Part shown: piece after piece, positions 20,363 to 31,011 of the stretch
Layout of the letters: the number at the start of each line of letters is the position of its first letter
Numbering within the stretch: the stretch's first letter is position 1
From: Limnephilus marmoratus
Taxonomy: Eukaryota; Arthropoda; Insecta; Trichoptera; Limnephilidae
NCBI GenBank assembly: GCA_917880885.1
Contig: OU862927.1
Span: forward strand, 22,103,450-22,167,449
Reading direction: 5' to 3'
DNA length: 64,000 nt
Made by a program: the position numbers and the translations under genes
Notes under the pieces: model-generated
What the model was told of the DNA's origin: nothing
Seen by the model: only the letters and a program-made list of their open reading frames with translations
The model's database searches: none

Positions 20363-22768
20363 GTACAGTGCTAAAGAAGTTTCACTTCAAAAAATTGAAA
20401 GCAGCGTATATTTGGCATAACATAATCATCACTTTAACCCGTGAAATACAAAATTATACAGAAATAGCATAATTTTCCAGAAAATATCTCCCAGTAAATT
20501 CTGGCTTGACTATTGGCTTGATTATTTGGTACAGTATTTGGGTTTGCTGGAAGTATCATATGAAGTCTATATTTGTTTCATGTTTGCACCCTGCGGTGTC
20601 TTTACACTGTGTAAACATCAGGACTCGACGGCAATTTTCTACTTTTCTAACCGAATTTCGCTTACGTAATTTTGCAAATACAAATAATTCAGAAGCTTTT
20701 TATTATGGTACCTAGGCAGCAAAACAAAAAAAATAAAATCCTTTATAGAATGTTAAAGATTTTCCAATTTCTTAAAGTAAATTCTAAAACAAATAGATAT
20801 TCATGGCCAATAAAAAAACGGCAGTACCTAAATCAAAAGTTTCAATTTAAAATTTCGTATAAAAAAGATCAAAAGACGAGAGAAACTAAGATGTTATCCA
20901 TACCTAGATTTGGTGAGTCTGTGATTATTATTCTTCGTTTAATTACTTTTTTTTGTAACGTAAATTCAACTGGTTCAAATATTATCCTTTCAATCTTTTA
21001 TGTTTTTAACCCGGCATGTCTGGTGAAGTTTTGGCTGTTATTTATTTATTTCTTAATATTGTGCGCTCATAATTTTAGAAACATGCACACATTGATATAA
21101 ATTCAGATGATTTGGCAAACACAAGTTTTTTTTTTAAATCATGTAAAATGTAATCAATCACAAACAAAAACCAAACATCAATATTTGAGAAAGACATACC
21201 TTTTTAACTCCTTTTCAAAATTAATTATTTTTGAAATGTCAGTAATTTTATTTGAGAATTTGTTATGAAGTTAGACGACCAGTTACGTAAAGGATTTCTG
21301 GGTTTTTTCCTTGTTGGATGTCTCATTTCTTTGAATTACTCGTTCCGTGTCCGTGTATCTCGTGATTGTAAGTTTTTTTTCTTTTCAGACATCATCTCTA
21401 TCTTTTTTTTTATTCAATGACAATATAAATGCAAAGTAAAAATACAATATAAGGTAAAGTAAAAATACAAAGTGAAGTAGTTTCTTCCTCACTATCTATT
21501 CCTGTTTCGAGGCAGACTGTAGGTTGTTGATCATGATTTTCTCCTGACCTAGTTAGTTTGTTTCCACAAAATAAAACATAAATAATGTTAAAAGTATTTC
21601 AGCCTTACTAAAAAACCCAGTGAAAATTTTATTCAATTGACAAACGGCCGCGGATGTGAAAACATTACTAATTAAAAATTTGTTCATTGAAAGAAATACA
21701 CATGGTTTCCACGGCCTGAGAGGGTAGTTTATCTCTGTTTTAACCATTGATGTCCGAACGATATTTGTAATTTTTCCATAGTATTTTGAATGTTCTATAT
21801 ATTTCTTATTTTTGATGGTTTCGTAAAAACAAATACCATTTATGAAAACTAGATAAAATTACCTTTTTGATTTGTATATTTGAAATACAGTTTAGTTTTC
21901 AAAAACTGACATATTTTAAGATTCAAACTCGGAAATAAATGGAAAAAATTTCTTACCAAATTTTTTTGACTAAAATGTAGAGAAATTAAAAAAAAAACAA
22001 AATTTCAAAAACACAGTCCTTTTATGTAATAAATTTGGAAGGAAACTATCACCTCACTTTTTCCTCGTGCATACAATAAAAAAATAATAAAAAATTTCAA
22101 AGGTTTTTTATTTCTAAAAAACTAACCTAAAAATTATACCGTCTTTTATATCAGATTTCTTGCATCTCTAAAGACGTTAATTACTTTGATGCATTTACGC
22201 ACACATGTATAAGATAATATTATTTAAAAGAAAAACACCACTGTCATAAAATTATCATAAAATAAAACCTTTAAATGTTAATTTGAATTCTCATGTATCA
22301 AATAAAATAGTTTTTGACACTTCAATTTTCAAAGTACGATTATTGTTTTATAACTTGACTAAAACTTATGAAAAACCACAAAAAACACGGTAAATATATC
22401 AATGATGTAAATATACCAGTAAATTGTTCATATTAATAGAAATTAACCATCACATAAGTAATATTGGACATACAAAAATCATTTCTCACACACAGAAATC
22501 ATTTCGCGCTTCCAGCATCTTTTTCGAGCGCGAAAACGAATGCGCAGGCGCCGCGCCGCCGCGCCACTTAGCGGTTATGAAGGAAAACAAACAATTTAGT
22601 ACTTAAATATGCGTTGTTGCCGGATTTACAATACGTTTTAAGACCAAATCTTATAAGTAATGTTATCGTGTTTTAGTGTATTTTTGTTTTATTCATGTTG
22701 CTGCAATAACACGGGTTATCTGGCGTGCTGTGTTTTTTTTTAGTAAGGCTGATAATGTTTATTGTTAT
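20363..22768. other. AT-rich segment with no recognised gene
   Basis: Homopolymer A and T runs dominate. A 142-codon plus frame at 20672-21100 is Lys/Asn/Phe/Ile-rich without motifs. One GC-rich patch at 22525-22575 (GAGCGCGAAAACGAATGCGC and onward) stands out and is discussed as a possible promoter-like element. Confidence 0.4.
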
Positions 22769-23011
22769 TGTAGAAAGCAATCACTTTGTATTTTGACATA
22801 TTTAATAAAATAAAATACTTATTTATTTAAAACCACGAGATTTATTAATTTATGAACCGACCGGTTTCGCTTTACTCAAGCATCGTCAGGGTACAAATTA
22901 ATACAAAAGAAGAAGTACATAATGGGTGCTTATATATAACAAAATATAGAGGAAGACAACATGATACAAATATAACAAACACATAAACGGCCATAAAATA
23001 CATTAACATAA
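22769..23011 (-). mobile_element. Penelope-like element terminal repeat remnant
   Basis: The segment recurs at 54002-54249 with moderate divergence. On the minus strand it contains a hammerhead-type core ending GAAACCGGUC, a signature of Penelope-like element terminal repeats (known for the family). Flanking words GGCCATAAAATA and AACCACGAGATTTATTAA are shared by both copies. No RT or GIY-YIG coding sequence adjoins it. Confidence 0.6.
22854..22895 (-). ncRNA. Hammerhead ribozyme motif (type I, minimal)
   Basis: On the minus strand the order is CUGACGA (core box 1), a small stem-loop (GCUU pairing AAGC), GAAA (core box 2), a very short helix III within CCGGUC, and a GGUUC arm that can pair with the preceding GUACC as helix I. 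All strictly conserved core bases (CUGANGA and GAAA) are intact and the cleavage triplet reads GUC. Short helix III is what is described for Penelope-like element hammerheads. Fold assigned by eye. Confidence 0.6.
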
Positions 23012-23696
23012 GCACTCAAGTAATGGGAAAAAACCGAAAGATAATTAGGTAGACTAAGGGGTTGTAATTTCTAATAATAAATTTAGAGAAACAAAGCATC
23101 AACTGGCATGGTGGTAGGGAGCACTGGGAATTTTGTTTTTTTGGCGCTCATGGTCTACAGCGCTCCATTCCTCTTTCTGTCACAGATCCCATCCCTACAC
23201 ACTTACAATACATTCGTTATTTTTTTATTTAACAACCAAAATATTCACTAGAAATAATTTATATGGCAGAACAACGTTTGCCGTTGCAGCTAGTATAATA
23301 CATATAATATTTCTCCGTTTATTTCTTTTCGAATTAATATAAATTTAAGTATTTAAAATTAATTATCAGTCGTACTATAGCCGAGCAGCTGACGCTATTC
23401 AACCTCTAACTGAAAGTTTTTCTACCACATTGATATTGCAATTAGGTTCATTGAAAAAAATTACCCTGTGAAGGACAGAAGCGCCAAATTCGCCAGAGGC
23501 ATTCAGCGTTATTGGCTAGTTACCAAAAAAACTTTGTCTGTAATCGTAGGGGCCAAAATTCCGTCGTTACTTCTCGAACATAGAATTGCAATTCAATGTA
23601 GATAAAATCGATGATTGCACAGCTTTCAAAATAACATCAACTTAGGGTACAACAATGTAGGGTGCATCTTTATGAATTTTTCAATTTTTTTATACA
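23012..23696. other. No recognised feature
   Basis: AT-rich sequence with no repeat partner in the window and no coding motif that I can support. Confidence 0.4.
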
Positions 23697-24092
23697 TGAA
23701 TACCGCACAAGAGGCCCAACTGCTCCCGTCTGGATCCAGTGAGACTATGGCATCCCCAATTGGGGTATGTTGTGAGACTGAAGGTAGTGGGAAGGGGAAG
23801 GAGATAGGAAATAGGAAGGTGGGAAAGTACCTGGCTATTCAGATCTGGTCACCAAACACGGCTAAAGCCATTTCAAGCAACGTTTCAATTCTGAATGGTG
23901 GTCTTACACCAGGGCGATACTGAGAGTATCTTCCACTCTGGAACGTGCCGCAAATATACTATATACTATTTTAAATTAATAAATTGTGAAATAACACAAA
24001 ATAATCAAATAAAACTTATTTGCCACGCCGGGATTCGATCCCGCGACCTTCGGAGTGCTAGTCAAGAGCCTTACCGCTGGACTACGCCGGCC
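23697..24092 (-). mobile_element. SINE A, minus strand, near full length
   Basis: Inverted order: body end (GAATACCGCACAAGAGGCCC) first, tRNA-like head last (GGATTCGATCCCGCGACC with the A box TAGTCCAGCGGTAAG, read on minus, near 24071-24086). The best-preserved head in the window starts GGCCGGCGTAG. A T-rich tract (23683-23694) marks the tail. The plus-strand frame at 23615-23923 is incidental. Confidence 0.8.
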
Positions 24093-24113
24093 GTCAAAAT
24101 GTAATAGGTTTTC

Positions 24114-24558
24114 AATTTGGGAGGCAGTACGGGTACCGCCTCCGCGGGAATCATTTATTGGAGAACCGACACCCCTGCCATAGGTCATCCTTAGTGGTTC
24201 GCTACGTTTGGGGACTTAGTAGAAGTGCCCGGGTTCATGGGGTGAGGTTTGTCTTGGCATGCGTTTGCCTACCTATTTTGTGGCTGGCCGGATCGGGAGA
24301 GACCGGTTAAGCGAGACCTAATCTAGACTTCACCAGCCGGACTCTCGAACCTTCGCTTTGTACGGCAGTGGGAGGGATCGATTCATACGTCCGTTACTGC
24401 TTGAACATTGAACCGTTACATTGACCCGTGATTCCTACCCACCCTTCATATCTTCTTCCTTTATCTAAAAAGACACTCCACACAGCATCCTCAAAGATGA
24501 CATAGGCCCCGATGGATTTTTTTTCTCAGGGCCTCCTAGGTGGAGCTAATGTAAAATC
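24114..24558 (+). mobile_element. SINE-like family B, full length
   Basis: It runs from TTGGGAGGCAGTACGGGTACC to GGTGGAGCTAATGTAAAAT. It directly abuts the minus-strand SINE A to its left and a plus-strand SINE A to its right, so three short retroposons lie within about 1.25 kb. Confidence 0.75.
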
Positions 24559-24594
24559 TGCAAAGACATGATTTTATCAAGGTAGAGTTCAGAT

Positions 24595-24933
24595 GGCCGG
24601 CGTGGTCTAGGGGTAAGACTCGCCATATAATTCGTTTAAATAATATATAATATATATAGCGTATTTGCGACAGGTTCTAGAGTGGAAGATATTCTTAGTA
24701 TCTCCCTGGTGTAAGACCACCATTCGGAATTGAAACATTGCTTGAAATGATTTTAAACGTGTTTGGTGACCAGATCTGAATAGCCAGATACTTCCCTACC
24801 TTCATCTTCCCCATCTCCTTCCCTTCCCTACTACCTTTAGCCTCACAACATACCCCAATTAGGGATGCCATAGTCTCACTGGCTAGAGACGGAAGCAGCG
24901 GGTATCACTCTTGTGAGGTATTCACATAAAAAA
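24595..24933 (+). mobile_element. SINE A, head internally deleted
   Basis: The head GGCCGGCGTGGTCTAGGGGTAA is intact through the A box, but the sequence jumps from ACTCGCC straight to ATATAATTCG, so the B box is gone. The body and the end TATTCACATAAAAAA are present. Without a B box pol III transcription would be lost. Confidence 0.75.
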
Positions 24934-25215
24934 GGCCGAGGTAAAAGCAAAATTCACTTTACGTGATTATTGTGGAAGGTTTGATTACAAATCAAATCAA
25001 AAAATATCTATACAAATAAAAAATACAAAAGGTGTCGTTTATGGGTGGATCCCATTTCTTCCACCTAACCACATAGATGTTATATTATAATTTTTATATA
25101 AAGAAGAATATTATAATGTTTATACAAATAAGAAAAATACAATTATACAAATAAAAATACAAAAATAGGTGTTTCATTTATGTGAGGTATTCACTTAAGA
25201 TGTAATGGCATTTGT

Positions 25216-25755
25216 TTATAAGGAAAGTGTGAATTTGTGTATATCTTGTAATTGTTTAATGTTATGTGGAAGGTTGTTGTACACTTTAACGGCCATATAA
25301 TATAGTCCTTTTTGGAATATTTTTTTGTTTACTTTTGGTATTAATAAGTTTTCTGTAAACTTTGTAGCGTATTTATGTGTTGAGTTTTTCTGTGGGAACC
25401 TGACTGTAGATGATCGCACTGACATGCATAACTCCATTATATATATATGACTGTGACTGTCAGAATTTTCAGATTTTTAAACATGGGTCTACATGAATCC
25501 AGACGAGCAGAGTTTGTAATTTTTCTTATGCATCTTTTTTGGATGTTAAAAACATCTTTGGCGTTTGTTGAGTTTCCCCAAAAAATAATCCCGTATTGTA
25601 TTATTAAATATACATAACCATAGTATGTCGCTATTGCTGATTCGATGTTTAATATTTTTCTCGGTTTACCTAGAACAAAAGAAAAACTACTGATTTTTGC
25701 TCTATTTTTGATACATGTTTTTTCTATTTCAATGTTTTTCTGGATGAACTGAACT
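25216..25755 (-). pseudogene. Jockey-like LINE RT C-terminal fragment
   Basis: The minus frame is open from about 25755 to a stop at 25216. It carries FGVQ near the start (the LGxxI block after the palm), FSFVLGKPRKIL, ATYYGYVYLIIQYGIIFWGN, NIQKRCIRKITNSARLDSCRPMF and, near the end, VYNNLPHNIKQL with a FTLSL tail. These follow the order of Jockey-clade ORF2 after YADD. The palm, endonuclease and ORF1 are absent. At its 5' edge it abuts the module at 25725-26452. It is unbroken for about 180 codons, so decay is modest. Confidence 0.75.
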
Positions 25756-26452
25756 CCAAATTTTTATTTTATTTTATTTTTTCCCTATATGGGGGTGTGC
25801 TGGACCTCGCCCCTGATTCATCTTTAGATACATTATTAATTTTGCAGATCCTTCTCAAATCTATCTGCGCCTCCCCCAATGACATGTGCAGGCTTGAGGT
25901 TTGATCAGATGACCTTGACTGTCCTTTGTCCCGCCTCTGACTACCCAACGCTGAATTTTCTTTTAGTCTTCGGGTATTTTACCCCGAATATTCAGTTAAC
26001 ATTCTTTGAGGCTTCACTGAGTAGTTGGCTAAGGGACACGGAAGCTAAGCGTAGTTTATGGTCAGACCGAAAGCCATACACATTTTTTGTTGGTACTTGC
26101 CAATTGATTTGAGATTTATTGTATTACTTATGTTCTCTATTTTACACAGGTGCTTGCAGGTTTTCACAGATGCAATGCCGACTCATGGAGCCTCATGAAT
26201 AAGTTTTTCTTTTGCCCTCTTTAATTTATCTTTGTCTTACTAACCTATTTTTTTGCATTTTGTTTTTCCTGTTTAGCACTTGCATACTGCTTACTAACAA
26301 CGTATGCATGGACACTGGAGGTCTAGATTCGTTCAAAATAAATAAATGTAGCTACGTTTAACAAAAAAAAATTGAATCTTGCGAGAGCCTTGAAGGAGTA
26401 ACTATCTCTTACTTATACCAGGGCGGGTAAAAGGTGGATAACCTCCACTGTT
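25725..26452 (+). repeat. Second copy of the R1 3' module
   Basis: It matches 1216-1937 in inverse orientation, sharing the CCCTATATGGGGGTGTGCTGG region, the MTCAGLR-type frame at 25879-26112 and the end GTGGATAACCTCCAC. On the minus strand an A-rich tract (about 25764-25790) is followed by Jockey RT coding sequence, and the first 45 bp of that are also present in the other copy. Confidence 0.65.
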
Positions 26453-26941
26453 CTTTCCAGTTTATATTTGTATCTAAATGTAATATAATAATAATCCCGG
26501 TACTCGTATGTTTATAATATCCAGCTTAATGAAACATAGTATTACAAACCAGCCGCACCTCTTGTCTCTTCCGGGTGCTCCACGAGCAATACGAGCAGGT
26601 GCTCAAGAAGGGGTGTCTTTGTGCTTGCAGGATCAACATTCAGCAGACGTTTGTAGATGCCGCGGGCTGTGATGGTATTGATTACCCCTAGATCGAGAGC
26701 AGCTATGGATGGATTAACTTGTCTATCGCTTGATGATATCGGCTTTCCTTAATGGGATGTCTTTATGTTTTCTCTCATCTTGTGCTGCCATGAATTATTT
26801 TGTAGAATATGAAACTGCAGTAATTTTTTTGCGCCGACTAAAAATTGTTTATTAAATAATCTATAAACCATTTATTGAAGAATTTTATTTGGTAGATACT
26901 AATAGTATATTTATACGCGTTTAACCTTTATATATCTAAAG
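26453..26941. other. No recognised feature
   Basis: AT-rich spacer without motif or repeat partner that I can support. Confidence 0.35.
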
Positions 26942-27945
26942 ACTAGCTTTTACCCGCGGCTTTACTCTTATGGTCTTCTTCTTCTTCTTCGATGGCGCTA
27001 CAGCCCATATCGAGGTTTGGCCTCCTGCAACAGTCGCCTCCAACTCCTCCTGTCCTCAGCGGCTGACTTCCAATTTGGTACCTGGAGAAGCTGTGCTGCA
27101 TCCCCTCTTGCCACGTCTTCCCACCTAAGTCTGGGTCTTTCCACTTTTCTCTTTCCACCTGGGTGTCCAGTCAAAATTCTTTTTGGGACGCGTGTATCCA
27201 GCATTCTCTGTACATGCCCAGCCCATCTCAGCCTGAGGAGTCTCATATGTGCTGAGATGCTAGGGGCCTTATGTATATCATGCAATTCTGTATTGTGCCG
27301 GATGCGCCACTGTTCACCCTCTTTCACGGGTCCACATATTCTTCTCAGCACTTTTCTTTCAAAAGTATCCAGCATTTCAGCCATCTTTATCGTCAGTGTC
27401 AGCGCCTCACATCCATATGCCAATACAGTTCTAACAATGTTCTTATATGTGGTTATTTTGGTTTTTCTGTGGACACTACGTGACTTAAACACTGGCAGCA
27501 AAGAGAAGTATGTTTTGTTGGCTGCTGTGATTCTCCTTCTGATTTCTGCTAGATCCTCATTGTTCTCTGTCAGACTGGAGCCCAGGTAGGTGAATTGATC
27601 GACCACTTCGTATGAGTAGTTGTCTTTAAATTGTGCACTACTTCTTCTTCTGTGTGAAGGGTTCCTGCTCTGTATCATCATTTTCGTTTTGTTAACATTA
27701 ACCCGCAGTCCTACTTCCCGTGCCGCTGTTTCTAAAGGATCGAAGACCTCCAATGGCTGAAATTGATCTTCCGACTATGTTAATGTTATCCGCATATCCG
27801 ACAACTTGACTGCTCTTGAAACTTGCTGTTATGGTATTAGGGGGAAATTACTGTATAAAGAATTTCCATGGGAATGAGATGTTTTTTCCGGGATAAAAAG
27901 TAGCCTATGTCATTTCCCAATCCTCCAATTATCTCTGTTTAAAAT
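26942..27945 (+). mobile_element. Old ACTAGC-type retroposon split by an RTE insertion
   Basis: ACTAGCTTTTACCCGCGGCT at 26942-26961 is the usual start of a common insect short retroposon. Its continuation (TTCCATGGGAATGAG, then CCGGGATAAAAAGTAGCCTA) appears only at 27867-27910. The piece between is a separate minus-strand RTE fragment, so the host retroposon is older. Confidence 0.55.
26971..27834 (-). pseudogene. RTE-clade LINE, RT C-terminal part
   Basis: On the minus strand the frame holds KTKMMIQSRN, FTYLGSSLTENN, AYGCEALTLT, RWAGHVQRM, ERPRLRWEDVARGDAAQLL and a WRRLLQEAKPRYGL end at 26998, the order expected for RTE ORF2. Upstream, in a different frame, VVGYADNINIVGRS at 27770-27810 is the catalytic block, with the second aspartate of YADD changed to asparagine, followed by a frameshift near 27755. 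The 3' end carries a (GAA)n-like repeat tail (26975-26991), typical for RTE. It is inactive and 5'-truncated. Confidence 0.8.
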
Positions 27946-29028
27946 AATTACGTCGATCGATCGGTCGATATTATTATAGCGAGTTCCCTGCAGGCGTTGG
28001 TAAATAAATTGTTTTTACCAACTCATGAAACTTTCTTGAGTTTTTTCAATAGCCCCTTGAAGTGGTAATCTTCTCGAATCGACTGTCAACGGACTGCAAA
28101 GTCCTGCATGGTTGAGCTAGCCTAAGGAGTAAGTAGTAGGTTAGGTGTTAGTAGGTGTAAGTAGGTTTTCTTAAATCTGTACCAACGCGGTTCGAAACCC
28201 ATTCATTGTGTAACAAGAGGGACAACCAAAAAATATGTGAAATACAGTTCCCATTTACAGACTACAGAATGTACAATCTGGGGAGTCAAGGAAGTGAATT
28301 ATAAAAAGGTGAAATGATACGGATCAACATCCGATTCTCATTGGAATTAGTTAGGCACACTCTTTTTTTGGATAAATGAGGGAATTTTAGAAATTTTATT
28401 GGATTCGCTGTTATTCACAAAAAGGAAATAATATTGGCAAACAAAACATCACACACATTGAATTGTTTGTGTGGAAAATTATAATTGTTCCCAAAATCCA
28501 GCATGATAATTTAACTAAAAACAAAAGAAATAACATTCATTATGATTAATAGATACAAATGACTTTTTGGGCGATCGTGACGTCCTTTCGGCCCTTTTTA
28601 GAAGCCCCTAAAGCCTCGGTAGGGACTAGCCGGGGCTTACAAGGGCTGCGCTGCACACGTTTATGAGCCGTGAATTATCTTCAAATCTTTACACAGTAAT
28701 CCATAATTATTAGGACAGGGATTCCACCCGTAAGCTGGAAATTTAAGGGAAAAACAACCTTTCATAATTTGTACCTTTTATTAAACGTGTGAAGGTTCGA
28801 GTAATTATACAATCAAACTCTGTGAATTTCCGTGTAACATTTTATTATTATCTAAATTAAACATACTAATTTAGGGTGGCGATGCATAGGTTCACACGTG
28901 CAGTGATGTAAAATAAAATTATTTATATTCAAAGAACTTTCAATTGTCAAAATTGGAATCGATTGTGTGACCGTAACGATAAAGTAGGTACAATATTAAT
29001 TTATTTCAAAAAAAAATATATATATTTT
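27946..29028. other. No recognised gene
   Basis: It contains a short run of GTAGGT-like repeats (28130-28170) and a GC-richer patch (28560-28660), neither recognised. The Copia target duplication begins at 29029. Confidence 0.4.
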
Positions 29029-29033
29029 AAATG

Positions 29034-29232
29034 TATTGGGATCGGGCAATATTTCAATAAAGTCGAGTCAGATTTCATTCAAAATAAAGGATTACTTTTA
29101 TTAAACCAAAATACACTGCACATTATTTGACAGTTAACCGGAAGGGAACAGTAGCACCACTTACGGCCAAGAAACAGAACATAAACAATAATGCATTTAT
29201 AAACACACCTTTGAATTTATCTTTACTCAACA
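29034..29232 (-). repeat. Copia 3' LTR
   Basis: It matches 34371-34568. The outer edge is adjacent to the AAATG duplication and the inner edge adjoins a purine tract. Confidence 0.88.
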
Positions 29233-29242
29233 CTCCCACTTA
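29233..29242 (-). promoter_or_regulatory. Copia polypurine tract
   Basis: AAGTGGGAG immediately precedes the 3' LTR on the minus strand, the expected place for plus-strand priming. Confidence 0.55.
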
Positions 29243-29344
29243 AATTCAAAGGGGTCACTTAACATTTATCATAACAACTTTACTCAATATCTAGTCATCT
29301 TAGAATTACATGAATATTTGACTGTAAATCACATAAGTATCTAA

Positions 29345-30422
29345 CAGCCGTTGTGTCCAACCTATGCTCAGCCGAGATCTCCGCTCAGCCCTGCTCAAAT
29401 GCCCAAATACGCTGTGTCGAAACACAATGATCGTCCCACCACACTCAAATGTAAGGAAGGTAGCCGGGTGGATTAAAGTTGCTAAGGAAGACCTACTTAT
29501 AAAAACTGACAACAGAGCGAACAAAAATCCGCGAAAACAATCGAGCTGTCAATGTCAATTAATTATCGTAATTATCTGTCATCAGTTCACTCTTTTATCG
29601 GCTTTTTTATTTGGTTTTTTAATTTGAAATATGAATCCTATATTGAATATAGTGATTATGGTTGACGATAATATTGGATTATATAGGCGGCGGCAAGATG
29701 CCGATATAAATTTTATGGAAGTATTAAATGACGGCGATTTTTATAACCGCTTTAGGATGACAAAAGCGTGTTTTTTTATATGTTTTGAGCCAAGTAGAAG
29801 ATAATTTAACTTACGCAAGCGAAAGGTAAAGTTTTGACTTATTCGAGTGTCATTTTTGTAATACTATGTGGAATATAATTAGCACTTGTCGAGGACAATG
29901 TCATTCCAAGCAGCTTGGGCCACCTGTCGCTTTCGACAAAATGACCTGCGACGAGGTAACTAGGTCTACAAGTCTCATTTTTTCGTTTGGCGTAAAATTT
30001 TTCGAACGCTTCGCCTTGTCCATTTTGAATACAAAATTTCAACTGATTCTAATGTCAAACTTCAAACGCACGTAAACAAAAAAGTAAGTCAATTAACACC
30101 TTATTTTTAACATATTAAATACGTTTGTTTTAAAAATGTAAAATGTCGGTTTATGTATTACACTATTTAAAATAAAATACCTGTATTAATAATAAATAAA
30201 ATTGATTAACGTTTCGGTATTAATTTAACATGTAAAGTTGCTAACTTGACGTCATTTTTTGGTGTACGAAAGCAAATGGAGCTACACACCGAGCGCTACG
30301 ATCAAGTTGTTGGACACAGCTAAAATGGAGCATTTTTCTAACATACCTTAGCTTAGCGGCGCAAGGCGCTAGGCTCAGCTTCACTCGGATTAATCATCCG
30401 AAAATGTTGGACACAACGGCTG
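29345..30422 (+). mobile_element. PIF/Harbinger-type DNA element nested in Copia
   Basis: Perfect 17-bp inverted ends CAGCCGTTGTGTCCAAC are flanked by TAA at 29342-29344 and 30423-30425. A TAA (TWA) 3-bp duplication is the PIF/Harbinger signature. At 1078 bp it is far too short for an autonomous element with both transposase and Myb-like protein. It is younger than the Copia insertion. Confidence 0.85.
29631..29829 (+). pseudogene. Harbinger transposase N-terminal remnant
   Basis: From ATG 29631 the frame reads MVDDNIGLYRRRQDADINF, then LNDGDFYNRFRMTKACFF, which resembles the start of HARBI1-like nucleases (FxxRFRLSKxxV). It stops at 29802-29804. In another frame the family sequence goes on as VEDNLTYASER (29795-29827), so a frameshift broke it. 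The DDE catalytic domain is absent. The call rests on the short motif match plus the TAA duplication and inverted ends. Confidence 0.6.
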
Positions 30423-30808
30423 TAAGTATTATTCAAAATCTTATCTCTAATACAATTAAACTTGCTCACAGGCAAAGCTTTGGTCAGAAAATCTGCTAGT
30501 TGACATGAACTTTCTACATATTTAATATTAACAATTTTCTTTTCAACATTCTCTCTTATGAAATTATATCGAACATCTATATGTTTACTTCTTTTATGAA
30601 ATACGGGATTATTAATTAATTTAATTGCACTCTGATTATCTATATTCAAAGTGACAGAGGTTTGTGGCTCCCCAATATCAAATAACAATTGTCTAAGCCA
30701 TAATATTTCTTTAGTGGCTTCACTAGCAGCCATATACTCTGACTCCGTTGTGGATAATGCCACGGTACTCTGTTTACGGCTTGACCAACTGATAGGACCA
30801 CCATTCAT
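30417..30808 (-). pseudogene. Copia RNase H and end of pol
   Basis: It contains SWSSRKQSTVALSTTESEY, NIDNQSAIKL and the HIDVRYNFIRE block, all standard for Copia RNase H. A deletion just upstream (after TRKSFF at about 30820) puts it in another frame from RT. The reading continues through the Harbinger junction to 30353 with foreign residues. Removing that insertion restores ACT TAG, so the natural stop was two codons past NN at the junction. Confidence 0.85.
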
Positions 30809-31011
30809 TAAAAAAATGATTTTCTAGTATCCAAATCACCTGCGAAGTCAGAATCAGAGTAGCCGACTAAATCTAAATTACTTTTATAAACAATAGACAT
30901 TTCTTTTGTATTAATCAAATAATGCAGGATTCTTTTCACAGCAGTTACATGTGAAGGACCTGGATCATTGACATATCTACTTACAACATTAACAGCATAT
31001 GCTATGTCAGG

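Noticed and set aside
20672..21100. 142-residue plus-strand protein
   Set aside because: Low-complexity composition from AT-rich DNA, no motif, no splice or promoter context.
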